Assembly: GCA_964442285.1 (NCBI GenBank)
Contig: CAYTZH010000001.1
Span: 366,348-430,347, forward strand
Direction of reading: 5' to 3'
DNA from: CAYTZH01 sp964442285
GTDB lineage: Bacteria > Myxococcota_A > UBA9160 > JAFDET01
Length of the DNA stretch: 64,000 nt
In this document: piece after piece, positions 17,463 to 26,102 of the stretch
How the letters are laid out: every line of letters starts with the position of its first letter
How positions within the stretch are numbered: position 1 is the first letter of the stretch
The notes under the pieces: model-generated
Database searches by the model: none
Told to the model about the DNA's origin: nothing
The model's input: only the letters and a program-made list of their open reading frames with translations
Translations under genes and position numbers: made by a program

Positions 17463-17582
17463 TCCGTGTCGACCGTCACACGAGACTCCGGACCTCCATC
17501 CGTTACGCCGAACAACGAGGCAGGATTCTGGGGGCCGGATCCGCGTGCTGGAGGGGGCACGCCCCGGCGTCGGGGGACGGAC

Positions 17583-17987
17583 ATGGGCGACGGGCGCACG
17601 CGCCAGATCGACAGCCCGGGCTCGGGCAAGCAGCAGTTCGACGAGTTCATGGGTCGCTTCGCGGTCCGCCTGGTGGCCCTCCGGGGCGCCGCCGCCGGGC
17701 GCGAGTTCGCCCTCGACCAGCCGTCCCGGGTGCTCGGGCGCGGTCCCCAGTCGGACCTCCTGCTGCGCGACGACACGCTCTCCGAGCCCCACGCGGTGTT
17801 CGAGTTCGCCGACGGCGCCTTCCGGGTGCGCGACCTCGGCAGCACCAACGGCACCCACGTCAACGGGTCGCCAGTGGACGTCGCGCCCCTCGCCAACGGC
17901 GATCGCATCCAAGTCGGCCAGCACCTGTTCCAGGTCGTGTGCGAGCCGCGCGAGCGGCCGCCCGCGGTCCACGTGATCGAGGACTGA
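17583..17987 (+). CDS. FHA domain protein
   Basis: A 134-residue protein that is mostly one forkhead-associated domain, which binds phosphothreonine. Motifs are VLGRGPQSDLLLRDDTLSEPH and VRDLGSTNGTHVNGS, including the conserved GR, S-H and N-G residues. I start at ATG 17583 (GGGGGA upstream); an earlier in-frame GTG at 17424 would add a low-complexity leader. It lies six bases ahead of a Ser/Thr kinase gene, so the likely arrangement is that the FHA protein reads phosphothreonines made by the kinase, or tethers its substrate. Only the domain and the adjacency are seen; the interaction is inferred. Confidence 0.88.
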   Translation: MGDGRTRQIDSPGSGKQQFDEFMGRFAVRLVALRGAAAGREFALDQPSRVLGRGPQSDLLLRDDTLSEPHAVFEFADGAFRVRDLGSTNGTHVNGSPVDVAPLANGDRIQVGQHLFQVVCEPRERPPAVHVIED

Positions 17988-17993
17988 CCCGCC

Positions 17994-19127
17994 GTGGCGG
18001 CTCCCCCCAGCCGCAGGATCGGCACCTACGAGGTCGAGGGCGAGCTGGCCAAGGGCGGCATGGGCGTCGTCCACCGGGCCCGCCAGCCCGACCTCGAACG
18101 CCCCTGCGTGCTCAAGGCCCTCCGCCGCGACCTGGCGGAGAACGAGGTCCTCGAGGCCCGCTTCGTGCGCGAGGCCCGCGCCGCGGCCGCCGTCCACCAT
18201 CCCAACGTGGTGGCGGTCTACGACTGCTTCACCTGGCGCGGCGAGCGCTTCATCGCCCAGGAGTTCGTCGACGGCGTGGACCTGGCCACGGCGCTCTCCC
18301 GGGCGGGTCGCTTCCCCGCGCGCATCGTCGCCCTGATGGCCCTGGAGCTGTGTCGCGGGCTGGAGGAGATCCACGCCCGCAGCGTGGTGCACCGGGACCT
18401 GAAGCCGGCCAACGTGCTGCTGGGGCGGGCCGGTGAAGCGAAGATCGCCGACTTCGGGATCGCCCTCGACGTGGTCGCGCCGGCCCTGACCCAGACGGGC
18501 GCGGCGGTCGGGACGCCCACCTACATGGCGCCCGAGCAGCATCGCGGCGAGAAGGTGGACGGACGCAGCGACCTGTTCGCCCTGGGCGTGATCCTGTACG
18601 AGGCGCTCGCCGGACGCCGGCCCTTCCTGGTGGAGGAGGAGGGAGAGGAGCTGGCGCTGCTGGCCCGGATCGAGCGGGGCCTGTTCCCGCCCCTGGCGCG
18701 CATCGCGCCGGAGACGCCGCGCTGGCTCCGCAGGCTGGTGACGGCCTGCCTGCGCCCCCGCCCCGTGCGCCGGCCGGCCACCGCCCGCATGCTGCGCCTG
18801 GCGCTCGAGGCGCGGCTCCGAGGTCCCGCACCGGTCGACTGCCGGGAGGGGCTGGCCGACTGGCTCTGGTCCCGGGACGTCTTCCCCGACGACGCGCCCG
18901 GGACCCGACGCATCCCGGTGGAGCGGCGCCCGCCGCGCCGGCCGCGCTGGTGGCAGCGCGCGACCCAGGTACGGCGGGTCTCGACGCTCGTCCTGCTGGC
19001 GGTGGTGGCCGCCGCCGCCGCGGGGGTCGGCGTGGTGGTGCGCGCCCCCGACGCGCTGCCCGCGCTTCCCGCCCTGGTGCAGGCGCTGGTACCGGAGCCT
19101 CCGGGCCCCGGCCCCAAGGCCCCCTAG
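17994..19127 (+). CDS. Membrane-anchored Ser/Thr protein kinase (PknB type)
   Basis: A 377-residue Hanks-type kinase. The glycine loop is AKGGMGVVHRA, the ATP lysine is Lys41 (VLKALRRDL), the catalytic loop is HRDLKPAN (His133-Asn140) and DFG is at 153-155, with GTPTYMAPEQ as the activation-segment end, so it looks active. One transmembrane helix lies near the C-terminus (TLVLLAVVAAAAAGVGVVV) and only about 25 residues follow, so no sensory outer domain is present. Start GTG 17994, six bases after the FHA gene stop. The 3' end overlaps the convergent methyltransferase gene by four bases. Kinases with FHA partners are common in myxobacteria and actinobacteria. Confidence 0.93.
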   Translation: MAAPPSRRIGTYEVEGELAKGGMGVVHRARQPDLERPCVLKALRRDLAENEVLEARFVREARAAAAVHHPNVVAVYDCFTWRGERFIAQEFVDGVDLATALSRAGRFPARIVALMALELCRGLEEIHARSVVHRDLKPANVLLGRAGEAKIADFGIALDVVAPALTQTGAAVGTPTYMAPEQHRGEKVDGRSDLFALGVILYEALAGRRPFLVEEEGEELALLARIERGLFPPLARIAPETPRWLRRLVTACLRPRPVRRPATARMLRLALEARLRGPAPVDCREGLADWLWSRDVFPDDAPGTRRIPVERRPPRRPRWWQRATQVRRVSTLVLLAVVAAAAAGVGVVVRAPDALPALPALVQALVPEPPGPGPKAP

Positions 19128-19903
19128 GCGACCAGAACCCGCGCGCCGAGCTGCTGGTGGTCCAGCCCCGAGGCCTTGTCGAGGCGGGCGATCCAGGCCG
19201 GGCGCGCCAGCCGCTGCTTCCAGGTGTAGGTCCGCGCGCCGGCGTCGACGAAGTGCCCGGTCTCCTCCCGCCACCAGGGTGTGGCGGGTCCGGCCAGGGG
19301 CTCGATCACGAGCACCCGCGCGCCGCGCTCGCGGGCGGAACGGAGCCCCGCCAGGGTCTCCCGGCGCGCCTCGGCCTCGAGCTCGTTGAGGCACCAGGCC
19401 GCCAGCAGCAGATCGCCCTCTCCGGCGCGTTCGGGAAGCGCCCTCGGGAGCGCCCCGCGCCGGGTGCGGGCCCGGACGCCGAAGGCGGCGTAGGTTCGGC
19501 GCGCCTCGCCCAGCGCCCAGCCCGAGCGGTCGATCCCGGTCACCGCGGGCTTCTCCTCCAGCACCCGGGCCAGGGCCGTGCCGGAGGCGCCGGTGCCGCA
19601 GCCCAGGTCGAACACATGGCGGACGTCGGCCAGCAGCGCGCGCGCCTCCGCGTCGAGGGCATGGGCGGCGCTCAGGAGGTGGAGCGGCGCGTAGTAGGAG
19701 GCGAAGGCCGCGCGTTTGCCGCGGCCGTCCAGGGCGCGGGCGCCCAGGTCGACCTCGGCACGCCGCTCCACGTAGAGAAAGGTCAGCGCCTGGACGCCCT
19801 TGCGCACCTCGCTGAAGGTGAGGGGCGGCACCACCCGCTCGCAGGTGGCGTCGAGCCAGGCGTCGAAGGCGTTGCGCAGCTCGCCGCTGAGGTAGGGCTC
19901 CAC
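19124..19903 (-). CDS. Class I SAM-dependent methyltransferase
   Basis: A 259-residue protein. The SAM motif is VFDLGCGTGASGTALARVL (about residue 97), with VTGIDRSGWALGEARRTY as motif II and LAAWCLNELEAEARRETL as the post-motif, a wording reminiscent of Rsm22/class I RNA methyltransferases. The N-terminal 90 residues are helical and may hold the substrate-recognition part (SGELRNAFDAWLDATCERVV). No membrane segment. It is convergent with the kinase gene, overlapping by four bases, and divergent from the NUDIX gene. Substrate not determined. Confidence 0.82.
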   Translation of the reverse strand: MEPYLSGELRNAFDAWLDATCERVVPPLTFSEVRKGVQALTFLYVERRAEVDLGARALDGRGKRAAFASYYAPLHLLSAAHALDAEARALLADVRHVFDLGCGTGASGTALARVLEEKPAVTGIDRSGWALGEARRTYAAFGVRARTRRGALPRALPERAGEGDLLLAAWCLNELEAEARRETLAGLRSARERGARVLVIEPLAGPATPWWREETGHFVDAGARTYTWKQRLARPAWIARLDKASGLDHQQLGARVLVA

Positions 19904-19959
19904 GCCGCGAGTATCGCCGACCGGGGACGCCGCGTCCGGGGTGGTACCGTGCGGTCAGC

Positions 19960-20436
19960 ATGCGCCGGGTCAGCGCGGGAATCCTGCTCTACCGCCGCGG
20001 CGAGGCGGGAGTGGAGGTGCTGCTGGTGCACCCCGGCGGCCCGTTCTGGGTGGGGCGCGACCTCGGTGCCTGGTCGATCCCCAAGGGCGAGGTGGAGCCG
20101 GGGGAGGACCTCCTGGCCGCGGCGCGGCGGGAGCTGGCCGAGGAGACGGGCTTCGGGGCCGAGGGCCGGGCGCTGCCCCTGGGCGAGGTGCGCCAGCGCG
20201 GCGGCAAGGTCGTGCACGCCTGGGCGGTGGCGGGCGACGCGGACCCGGCCCGGCTGCGCAGCAACGCCTTCGAGATGGAGTGGCCGCCGCGGTCGGGGCA
20301 GACCCGGTCGTTCCCGGAGATCGATCGCGCCGCCTGGTTCGTGCCGGCTGAGGCCCGCCGTCGCCTGCTGACGGCGCAGGTGCCCTTCCTGGACCGGCTC
20401 GCCGCGGCGCTGGCCCCGGCGCCGGGCCAGCGATAG
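19960..20436 (+). CDS. NUDIX hydrolase
   Basis: A 158-residue enzyme that cleaves nucleoside diphosphate linked to another group. The NUDIX box is complete: GEVEPGEDLLAAARRELAEE then TG, matching GX5EX7REUXEEXGU. SIPKGE precedes it and KVVHAWAVAGD follows, as in the diadenosine-polyphosphate/MutT-like members that start with SAGILLYRR. Short C-terminal helix. Substrate unknown. It abuts the convergent GNAT gene with no base between. Confidence 0.92.
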   Translation: MRRVSAGILLYRRGEAGVEVLLVHPGGPFWVGRDLGAWSIPKGEVEPGEDLLAAARRELAEETGFGAEGRALPLGEVRQRGGKVVHAWAVAGDADPARLRSNAFEMEWPPRSGQTRSFPEIDRAAWFVPAEARRRLLTAQVPFLDRLAAALAPAPGQR

Positions 20437-20994
20437 CTAGGGCGCGCCCGCCTTCCAGGCCGCGCGGGGGAGCGCGTAGTGGATCTGCTCCCACCGGCAG
20501 CCCGGCGGATGGTCGCGGTGGGTCTCGCGGAAGCCGAGGCGCGCGAGCACCGCCTGGGAGGCGGTGTTGGGCACGTCGGCGCCGGCCCGTACCACGTCGC
20601 GGCCCAGGTCGAAGGCGTGGTCGATCGCAGCCCGGGCCATCTCCGTGGCGAGGCCGCGGCCCCAGCGGTCGTCCCGCAGCGCGTAGAGGACCTCCTCGCA
20701 GGGCGGATCGTAGAAGTCGCGGAAGCCCACCAGGCCCACGGCGGCGTCGGGATCGGGTCCCTCCGGCTCGCGCACGGTCCAGAAGCCCAGACCCCGGCGC
20801 GCGAAGTCCGTCCTGGAGTCGGCCACGACGGTCGCCATCCAGTCGCGCCCGGCCGGCTCGCCGTCGAGCAGGTAGCGGTACACTGGCTCGCGTCCCAGCA
20901 GGGCGCAGAGGGGGTCGACGTCGGTGTCGTCCACCGGCGCCAGCACCAGGCGCTCGGTTCGGAGCGTCGCCGCCGCGGCGGTCGCGCCAGCCAT
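20437..20994 (-). CDS. GNAT family N-acetyltransferase (RimJ/RimL-like)
   Basis: A 185-residue acetyltransferase. LRTERLVLAPVDDTDVDPL is the usual RimJ/RimL N-terminus, VGLVGFRDFYDPP is strand 4, and DDRWGRGLATEMARAAIDHAF holds the acetyl-CoA pyrophosphate loop (RGLAT, a form of RGxGxA/T). ADVPNTASQAVLARLGFRET is the C-terminal NxxSxxxxxKxGF motif. Likely substrates are protein N-termini or a small amine; nothing local points to one. The gene is convergent with the NUDIX gene and lies upstream (same strand) of nothing coupled; the TonB-like gene begins 805 bases away in the same direction and ends 19 bases before it. Confidence 0.88.
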   Translation of the reverse strand: MAGATAAAATLRTERLVLAPVDDTDVDPLCALLGREPVYRYLLDGEPAGRDWMATVVADSRTDFARRGLGFWTVREPEGPDPDAAVGLVGFRDFYDPPCEEVLYALRDDRWGRGLATEMARAAIDHAFDLGRDVVRAGADVPNTASQAVLARLGFRETHRDHPPGCRWEQIHYALPRAAWKAGAP

Positions 20995-21013
20995 GGGCGG
21001 CAGCGTAGCGCGC

Positions 21014-21799
21014 TCAGCCGATCCGGATCGGGATCGGCAGGCGGGCCTTGGCCCGCACCGGCACGCCCCTGCGCGTGGGCGGGGTGAACCGCCAGCGCCT
21101 CACCTCGGACAGCACGAAGTCGTCGAAGGCGGGGAGGTTCGAGTCGTCGATGGCCACCTCGAGCACGTCGCCGTGCTCGCTCAGCTTGAGCAGCAGCACG
21201 ATGCGGCCCTGAACCGGCTTCTCGCGCAGGCGCCGCGGGAAGTTGAAGCCGGCCACGCCGATGGGTCGCGGGATCTGGTCGAGCTCGGCGAAGTCCACGA
21301 ACTCCTCGCTGCCCAGCTCGCCGGCGTCGCGCTGCACCGGGAGCTGCGGCAGCGCGAAGTCGCCCACCAGGCCGGTGCCGCCTACGCCGGGATTCAGGGC
21401 GATGTCGAGCTGGTCCAGGGTGAGCCGGGGCGGCTCGAGGGCCAGGTCCTCCGCGGGCTCGGCCTCCGCCTCGGGGGGCGGGGCCTCCTCTTCCTCCTGG
21501 ACCTCCTCCACCTCCGGCACGTCGAGCGCCAGCGTCACCTCCTCGATCTCGTAGGAGGGTCGCACCACGTCGCCCATCATCTGGGCGAAGGCCACCAGGA
21601 AGAAGAGACCCACGGCGACGCCCACGCCGAGCAGCCCGCCCGCGGGTCCGTCGATCGGCGAGAGGCGCGGCCGGAAGGGCAGGGCGGGCTCCGGCACACA
21701 CTCCGGCCGCAGTCGGGGCCGTCGTGCAGTCTCCACCAGCTGGAGGTTCGGACGGGCTTCGGGAGCGCGGCGGGGTTCGGGAGCGTGAGCAGCGGACAC
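21014..21799 (-). CDS. TonB family periplasmic energy-transducing protein
   Basis: About 261 residues. A single N-terminal transmembrane helix (GLLGVGVAVGLFFLVAFAQM) is followed by an acidic, proline-containing linker (EEVQEEEEAPPPEAEAEPAE) and a C-terminal TonB fold with GRIVLLLKLSEHGDVLEVAI and the terminal RRWRFTPPTRRGVPVRAKA pattern. TonB proteins carry energy from ExbB/ExbD to outer-membrane receptors. ExbB/D and a receptor are not in this window. I choose GTG 21799 because GGAGG lies nine bases upstream; the same frame is open to ATG 21898, which would add about 33 unlikely residues in the gap shared with the divergent peptidase gene. Confidence 0.85.
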   Translation of the reverse strand: MSAAHAPEPRRAPEARPNLQLVETARRPRLRPECVPEPALPFRPRLSPIDGPAGGLLGVGVAVGLFFLVAFAQMMGDVVRPSYEIEEVTLALDVPEVEEVQEEEEAPPPEAEAEPAEDLALEPPRLTLDQLDIALNPGVGGTGLVGDFALPQLPVQRDAGELGSEEFVDFAELDQIPRPIGVAGFNFPRRLREKPVQGRIVLLLKLSEHGDVLEVAIDDSNLPAFDDFVLSEVRRWRFTPPTRRGVPVRAKARLPIPIRIG

Positions 21800-21931
21800 G
21801 GCCGGATTCCTCCACCCGAGGAGATCGCAAGCGCCGTGCCAGCCCGACGCGCCGCGACGACGCCCGACAGCGGGCGCCGGTGTCTCCTTTTGCCGCACCG
21901 CGCCTCGCCGCGTTGCGCGATGTCACGTGGG

Positions 21932-21952
21932 GGACCGGACGCCGGTCGGTCC
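21932..21952. promoter_or_regulatory. Inverted repeat in the TonB/M20 divergent region
   Basis: GGACCG (21932-21937) mirrors CGGTCC (21947-21952), and the inner ACCGG-ACG-CCGGT is a second palindrome. It lies about 45 bases before the M20 start at 21997 and could be an operator. No sequence match to a known regulator is claimed. Confidence 0.3.
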
Positions 21953-21996
21953 GGAGCGGGCTACGATCTCCGCCCCAGCGGGGGAGGGGGAGCGAC

Positions 21997-23454
21997 ATGG
22001 GCCGCGTCGTCGGGGGCGCGCTGGCGGCCGTGCTGGTTCTGGCCGTCGTCGTGATCGTGCGGGCGTTCGGGATGACCTCGCGTCAGATGGAGGTGTCGTC
22101 GCCGCCGCCGCTGGTGGTCGACGCGGAGGCGGTGGCCGGGCGTCTGGCCGCGTCGATCCGCTATCGCACCGTCTCGCACTTCGATCCGACCACCCTCGAC
22201 GAGGCCGCCTTCCGCGGCCTGCACCGCTTCCTCGAGTCGTCGTACCCCGAGGTCCATCGGGTGCTTCGCCGCGAGACCGTGGCCGACTGGTCCCTGCTCT
22301 ACACCTGGCCGGGGCGCGATCCGTCGCTCGCGCCCGTCCTTTTCCTGGCCCACTCGGACGTGGTGCCGGTGGCGGCACCCGACGAGTGGACCCATCCGGC
22401 CTACGAGGGCGTGATCGCCGACGGCTTCGTCTGGGGCCGCGGTGCCATGGACGACAAGGACGAGGTGATCGTCACCCTCGAGGCGGTCGAAGGGCTCCTG
22501 ACCGACGGCTTCGTCCCCGAGCGCACGCTGATGCTCGCCTACGGACACGACGAGGAGGTCGGAGGGCGCGGGGCGATCGCCACGGCCGCCCTGCTGGCCG
22601 AGCGCGGGATCCGACCCGAGCTGGTGCTCGACGAGGGCATGGCCGTCATCGACGGCGTGATGCCCGGCGTGGAGCGGCCGCTGGCCTTCGTGGGCGTGGC
22701 CGAGAAGGGCTACATGAGCGTGGCCCTGGAGGTGCGCGCCGCCGGCGGGCACTCGTCGACGCCCCCGCCCCACACGGCCGTGGGGGTGCTGGCCCGCGCC
22801 GTCCAGCGCGTGGAGGAGGCACCGCTCCCCGCCCGCCTCGATGGGGTGGCCGGCGCGCTCTTCGACCACGTCGGTCCCGAGATGCCCTTCGCCTACCGCC
22901 TGGCGGTGGCGAACCGCTGGCTCTTCGGCGGTCTCCTCAAGCGCTTTCTCGAGGGCAATCCCGGCACCAACGCCGCCGTGCGCACCACCACGGCGGTCAC
23001 CATGATCGAGGGCAGCCCCAAGGACAACGTGCTGCCGAGTCGGGCCCGGGCGGTGGTCAACTTCCGCATCCTGCCCGGCGACACCCCCGAGAGCGTCCTG
23101 GCGCACGTCCGCCGCGCTGTGGACGACCCCCAGGTGACGGTCGAGGCCATCGGCAATCCCTCCTCCGCGTCCCCGGTCTCGCCCCTGGACTCGCCCGACC
23201 TCGAGCGGCTCCAGGCGACCATCGCCGAGGTCTTCCCCGGCGCGATCTTCGCGCCCTCCCTGGTGCTCGGCGGCACCGACTCGCGTCACTACACCGGCGT
23301 ATCCGACGACGTGTATCGCTTCGCCCCGTTCCGCTACGGCCCCGGCGACCTGCCCCGCAACCACGGCATCGACGAACGGGTGGCCGTGGATCAGCTCGGC
23401 GACGCGGTGCGCTTCTACCGGCGCCTGATCGAGCGGACCTGCGGCGCGGGCTGA
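21997..23454 (+). CDS. M20 family zinc peptidase, membrane-anchored
   Basis: A 485-residue metallopeptidase of the carboxypeptidase S / PM20D1 type. An N-terminal hydrophobic helix (GALAAVLVLAVVVIVRAF) exports or anchors it. Metal ligands are in VLFLAHSDVVPV (His), GRGAMDDKDEV (Asp), GHDEEVGGRGAI (catalytic Glu pair) and DLPRNHGIDERV (last His). The dimerisation or lid domain lies in the middle, with GSPKDNVLPSRARAVVNFRI. PM20D1-like enzymes make or cleave N-acyl amino acids, so peptide or N-acyl amino acid substrates are both possible. ATG 21997 has a strong GGGGGAGGGGG purine run upstream. Divergent from the TonB-like gene. Confidence 0.9.
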   Translation: MGRVVGGALAAVLVLAVVVIVRAFGMTSRQMEVSSPPPLVVDAEAVAGRLAASIRYRTVSHFDPTTLDEAAFRGLHRFLESSYPEVHRVLRRETVADWSLLYTWPGRDPSLAPVLFLAHSDVVPVAAPDEWTHPAYEGVIADGFVWGRGAMDDKDEVIVTLEAVEGLLTDGFVPERTLMLAYGHDEEVGGRGAIATAALLAERGIRPELVLDEGMAVIDGVMPGVERPLAFVGVAEKGYMSVALEVRAAGGHSSTPPPHTAVGVLARAVQRVEEAPLPARLDGVAGALFDHVGPEMPFAYRLAVANRWLFGGLLKRFLEGNPGTNAAVRTTTAVTMIEGSPKDNVLPSRARAVVNFRILPGDTPESVLAHVRRAVDDPQVTVEAIGNPSSASPVSPLDSPDLERLQATIAEVFPGAIFAPSLVLGGTDSRHYTGVSDDVYRFAPFRYGPGDLPRNHGIDERVAVDQLGDAVRFYRRLIERTCGAG

Positions 23455-23524
23455 GACCGGGCCCGGAGGCGGAGTCCTCTCGCCCGCCCTCAGCTCCGGA
23501 CGGGGGACGGCCGATCCATCTCCC

Positions 23525-23968
23525 GTGGACCGGCGCCGCGGCATCGAGCTCTTCTATCTGGCCACGCCCCTGTTCGCCCTGGTGGACTGGACCGCTGGGG
23601 CCAACGTACGGGCCGTGGGGCTCGCAGAGCATCCGGGCTGGCGCGCCGCCTGGTACGTCGGCTGCCTGGGCGTGGGCGTGCTCATGCACCTGCGGCCGCG
23701 TTGGTCCCTGCCGCTCGGGCTGCTGGAGAGCAGCACCAACCTGCTGCTGCTCTGTCTCTCGTTCTTCCTGCCGTACTTCGCGCTCGCCGACCGCATCCTG
23801 CGGGAGGAGGCGGTCGAGAATCCGTTCACGCCCGCCTTCGTCGCCAACCTGATCCTGGCGTCGGCGGTGGCCGTGACGTCGTTCCAGCTCTACGCGGGCG
23901 ACCGGCGGCTGCGGGTGGCCGCAACGCCGCCCGCTGCGACCGGCTCGCGCGGGTCGCGCCCGCTATGA
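23525..23968 (+). CDS. Small integral membrane protein of unknown function
   Basis: A 147-residue protein starting with GTG 23525. Four hydrophobic helices are visible (about 8-24, 45-58, 66-90 and 105-122), for example SSTNLLLLCLSFFLPYFALA, joined by short loops, with a Pro/Ala-rich tail. I do not recognise a family. It lies 70 bases after the peptidase gene and seven before a VOC-domain gene in the same direction, so it may be cotranscribed with them. Confidence 0.7.
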   Translation: MDRRRGIELFYLATPLFALVDWTAGANVRAVGLAEHPGWRAAWYVGCLGVGVLMHLRPRWSLPLGLLESSTNLLLLCLSFFLPYFALADRILREEAVENPFTPAFVANLILASAVAVTSFQLYAGDRRLRVAATPPAATGSRGSRPL

Positions 23969-23975
23969 TGGGCCG

Positions 23976-24377
23976 ATGGGACATGACGTGGGCCTCACCC
24001 ACGTGGCGCTTCCCGTCACGAGTCTGGCGGCCAGCGAAGCCTTCTACGCGCGCTACGCAGCGATGCGCGTGGTGCACCGGCGGGAGGGCGTCCTCTGGCT
24101 CTCCGACCGCACGCGTCCCTTCGTGATCGTCCTCCTGGAGACGCCGGCGGTGGAGACGCCCCTGGGCCCCTTCGCCCATCTCGGGGTCGGCTGCGACTCG
24201 CGGGACGAGGTCGATCGGCTGTGCGCCGAGGCCACGGCCGAGGAGCGCGAGGTGATCGGTCCGTTCGACTCCGGACCGCCGGTGGGCTACTGGGCCTTCA
24301 TCCGGGACCCCGACGGCCACAATCTGGAGATCTCCTTCGGCCAGGAGGTCGCCCTCACCGTCGACGCCGCCTCCTAG
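23976..24377 (+). CDS. VOC (glyoxalase/dioxygenase) superfamily protein
   Basis: A 133-residue single-module pair protein. LTHVALPVTSLAASEAFYAR is the standard first beta-alpha-beta module with its metal-ligand His, AHLGVGC has the second His, and FIRDPDGHNLEISFGQ ends the second module with the glutamate ligand. The VOC fold covers glyoxalase I, ring-cleavage dioxygenases and antibiotic-binding proteins. A single 130-residue chain usually dimerises. Substrate unknown. It ends four bases before the convergent gene at 24382. Confidence 0.88.
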   Translation: MGHDVGLTHVALPVTSLAASEAFYARYAAMRVVHRREGVLWLSDRTRPFVIVLLETPAVETPLGPFAHLGVGCDSRDEVDRLCAEATAEEREVIGPFDSGPPVGYWAFIRDPDGHNLEISFGQEVALTVDAAS

Positions 24378-24381
24378 GTGC

Positions 24382-25089
24382 TCAGAAGAGCGGGGACCAG
24401 CGGGCGGTGCGGAGGAGCTTGCTCTCCCAGCGGTCGCGCACCTCGAGGGCGTCGTTCATCCAGGTGCCGGGCTTCTTGTACTCGGCCGGCACCTCCCGGG
24501 TGAGGAGCGGCACGAGGGCGCGCTCCTGGATCACCTTCTGCCAGAGCACGATCTCGCGCCGGCGGCCGCTCCCGAAGGCCGTGCGGAAGCTCGCCTGCAC
24601 CGCCAGGATGGAGCGACCCGACTCCTTGTGGCGCGCCATCTCCACGGCGTAGTGGTCGCCCGAGCAACGCACGTACTCCTCCAGGCGGCCCTCGTAGGGC
24701 CAGACCGTGTCCTCCATGAACAGGGTGGGCTCGTGGTCGCCGTCGGTGGGCACCGACGTCAGATCGAGGGTCTGCAGCGGGGACCAGGGAAGGGGCAGGA
24801 GCATCTTGGCCCGCACGTCGTGGCGCAGGCCGTCCACCCGCTCGGCCCAGTCGCGGAGGTCGCCCGTGTGCACCCGGTCCAGGAGTCGCTGCCAGGCGGT
24901 GCCGTCCCGGAGCGCGGTGATCGTCACCACGTTGTAGGACACGCCGGAGCCGTGGGCGTGATGGAGGAAGTAGAGGAGCCGGGCGTCGTCGCCGGCGGCG
25001 AGGGCGGCTCGGTAGGCGTCGCGGAACGCGGCCTCGAACGCCTCCTCCTGGGGGCCGATCACCTCGTGGACCTCGTGCAGCAGCAGCAT
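24382..25089 (-). CDS. Conserved hypothetical protein, possible alpha/beta-barrel dimer
   Basis: A 235-residue soluble protein that I cannot name. LLLHEVHEVIGPQEEAFEAA and, in the second half, FMEDTVWPYEGRLEEYV give two similar beta-strand/helix openings, suggesting a duplicated ferredoxin-like module as in NIPSNAP or dimeric alpha-beta barrel proteins. HHAHGSGVSYNVVTITALRDGTAWQ has His and aromatic residues that could bind a ligand. I start at ATG 25089 because GGAGG lies six bases upstream; the frame is open seven codons further. It is divergent from the enoyl-CoA hydratase gene across 98 bases. Confidence 0.75.
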   Translation of the reverse strand: MLLLHEVHEVIGPQEEAFEAAFRDAYRAALAAGDDARLLYFLHHAHGSGVSYNVVTITALRDGTAWQRLLDRVHTGDLRDWAERVDGLRHDVRAKMLLPLPWSPLQTLDLTSVPTDGDHEPTLFMEDTVWPYEGRLEEYVRCSGDHYAVEMARHKESGRSILAVQASFRTAFGSGRRREIVLWQKVIQERALVPLLTREVPAEYKKPGTWMNDALEVRDRWESKLLRTARWSPLF

Positions 25090-25187
25090 GGCAATCCTCC
25101 GGCGCTCCATCCTACACGCTCGGGCAGCCCCACGGGTGCGCTGTATGCTGCGGTCCCCGGCCTGGGGACCCGCAACCGGAGGACGCG

Positions 25188-26039
25188 ATGGCCTACGAGA
25201 CCCTGCTGACGGAGCGCGCCGACGGCGTGCTCACCGTGACCCTGAACCGACCGCAGCGGATGAACGCCTTCACCGAGCAGATGATGTGCGACTGGCTCGC
25301 CCTCTGCGACGAGATCGACGCCGACGACGAGGTCCGCGTCGCGATCGTGACCGGCGCGGGGCGCGGATTCTGCGCGGGGGCCGACCTGGGTGGCGGCGGC
25401 GCCACCTTCGACCACCGGGAGCAGGAGGCCGCCGAGGAGCACCGGGACGGCGGCGGGCAGGTGACCCTGCGGCTGTTCGACCTGACCAAGCCGGTGATCG
25501 CCGCGATCAACGGACCCGCGGTGGGCGTCGGTGTCACCCTCACCCTGCCCATGGACGTCCGCATCGCGAGCGACACGGCCCGCTTCGGCTTCGTCTTCGC
25601 CCGGCGCGGCATCGTTCCCGAGGCGGCCAGCAGCTGGTTCCTGCCCCGGGTGGTGGGCATCGCCCAGGCCATGGAGTGGGTGGCCACGGGCCGGGTCTTC
25701 GACGCCGCCGAAGCGCTGCGGGGGGGGCTTGTCTCGCGGGTGGTCGCCCCCGACGCGCTGCTGCCCACGGCCCGCGCCCTGGCGCGGGAGATCGCCGAGA
25801 ACACCAGCGGGGTGTCGGTGGCGCTGGCGCGCCAGATGCTCTGGAAGATGCTCGGCGCCGACCACCCCATGGAGGCCCACCGCCTCGACTCCCGGGCCAT
25901 CTACGCCATGGGGGGCTCACCCGACGCGGCGGAAGGGGTGGCGAGCTTCCTGGAGAAGCGTCCCGCTGCGTTCTCCATGAAGGTGAGCCGCGACCTGCCG
26001 TCCTTCTATCCCTGGTGGAGCCCCCGCCGCTTCTCCTGA
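25188..26039 (+). CDS. Enoyl-CoA hydratase/isomerase family protein
   Basis: A 283-residue crotonase-fold enzyme. LNRPQRMNAFTEQMMCDW and VAIVTGAGRGFCAGADLGG carry the CoA-binding and first oxyanion-hole motifs, KPVIAAINGPAVGVGVTLTL the second oxyanion strand, and ARRGIVPEAASSWFLPRVVG the acidic catalytic residue. Members hydrate or isomerise acyl-CoA double bonds in beta-oxidation. The C-terminus has the family's usual FLEKRPAAF. GGAGG is seven to eleven bases before ATG 25188. It stands as a single gene here and could serve the fatty-acid enzymes found elsewhere in the window (acyl-CoA dehydrogenase at 42175, thiolase at 58411). Confidence 0.93.
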   Translation: MAYETLLTERADGVLTVTLNRPQRMNAFTEQMMCDWLALCDEIDADDEVRVAIVTGAGRGFCAGADLGGGGATFDHREQEAAEEHRDGGGQVTLRLFDLTKPVIAAINGPAVGVGVTLTLPMDVRIASDTARFGFVFARRGIVPEAASSWFLPRVVGIAQAMEWVATGRVFDAAEALRGGLVSRVVAPDALLPTARALAREIAENTSGVSVALARQMLWKMLGADHPMEAHRLDSRAIYAMGGSPDAAEGVASFLEKRPAAFSMKVSRDLPSFYPWWSPRRFS

Positions 26040-26102
26040 GAACCCTCCAGGCGTTTCTCCCTGGAACTGCCCTCGCGCCGGGCGGCAGGTCGAACCGACA
26101 AG

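Noticed and set aside
17424..17582. Longer N-terminus for the FHA protein from GTG 17424
   Set aside because: Added residues are low-complexity and overlap the direct repeats of the upstream region; ATG 17583 has the better ribosome site.
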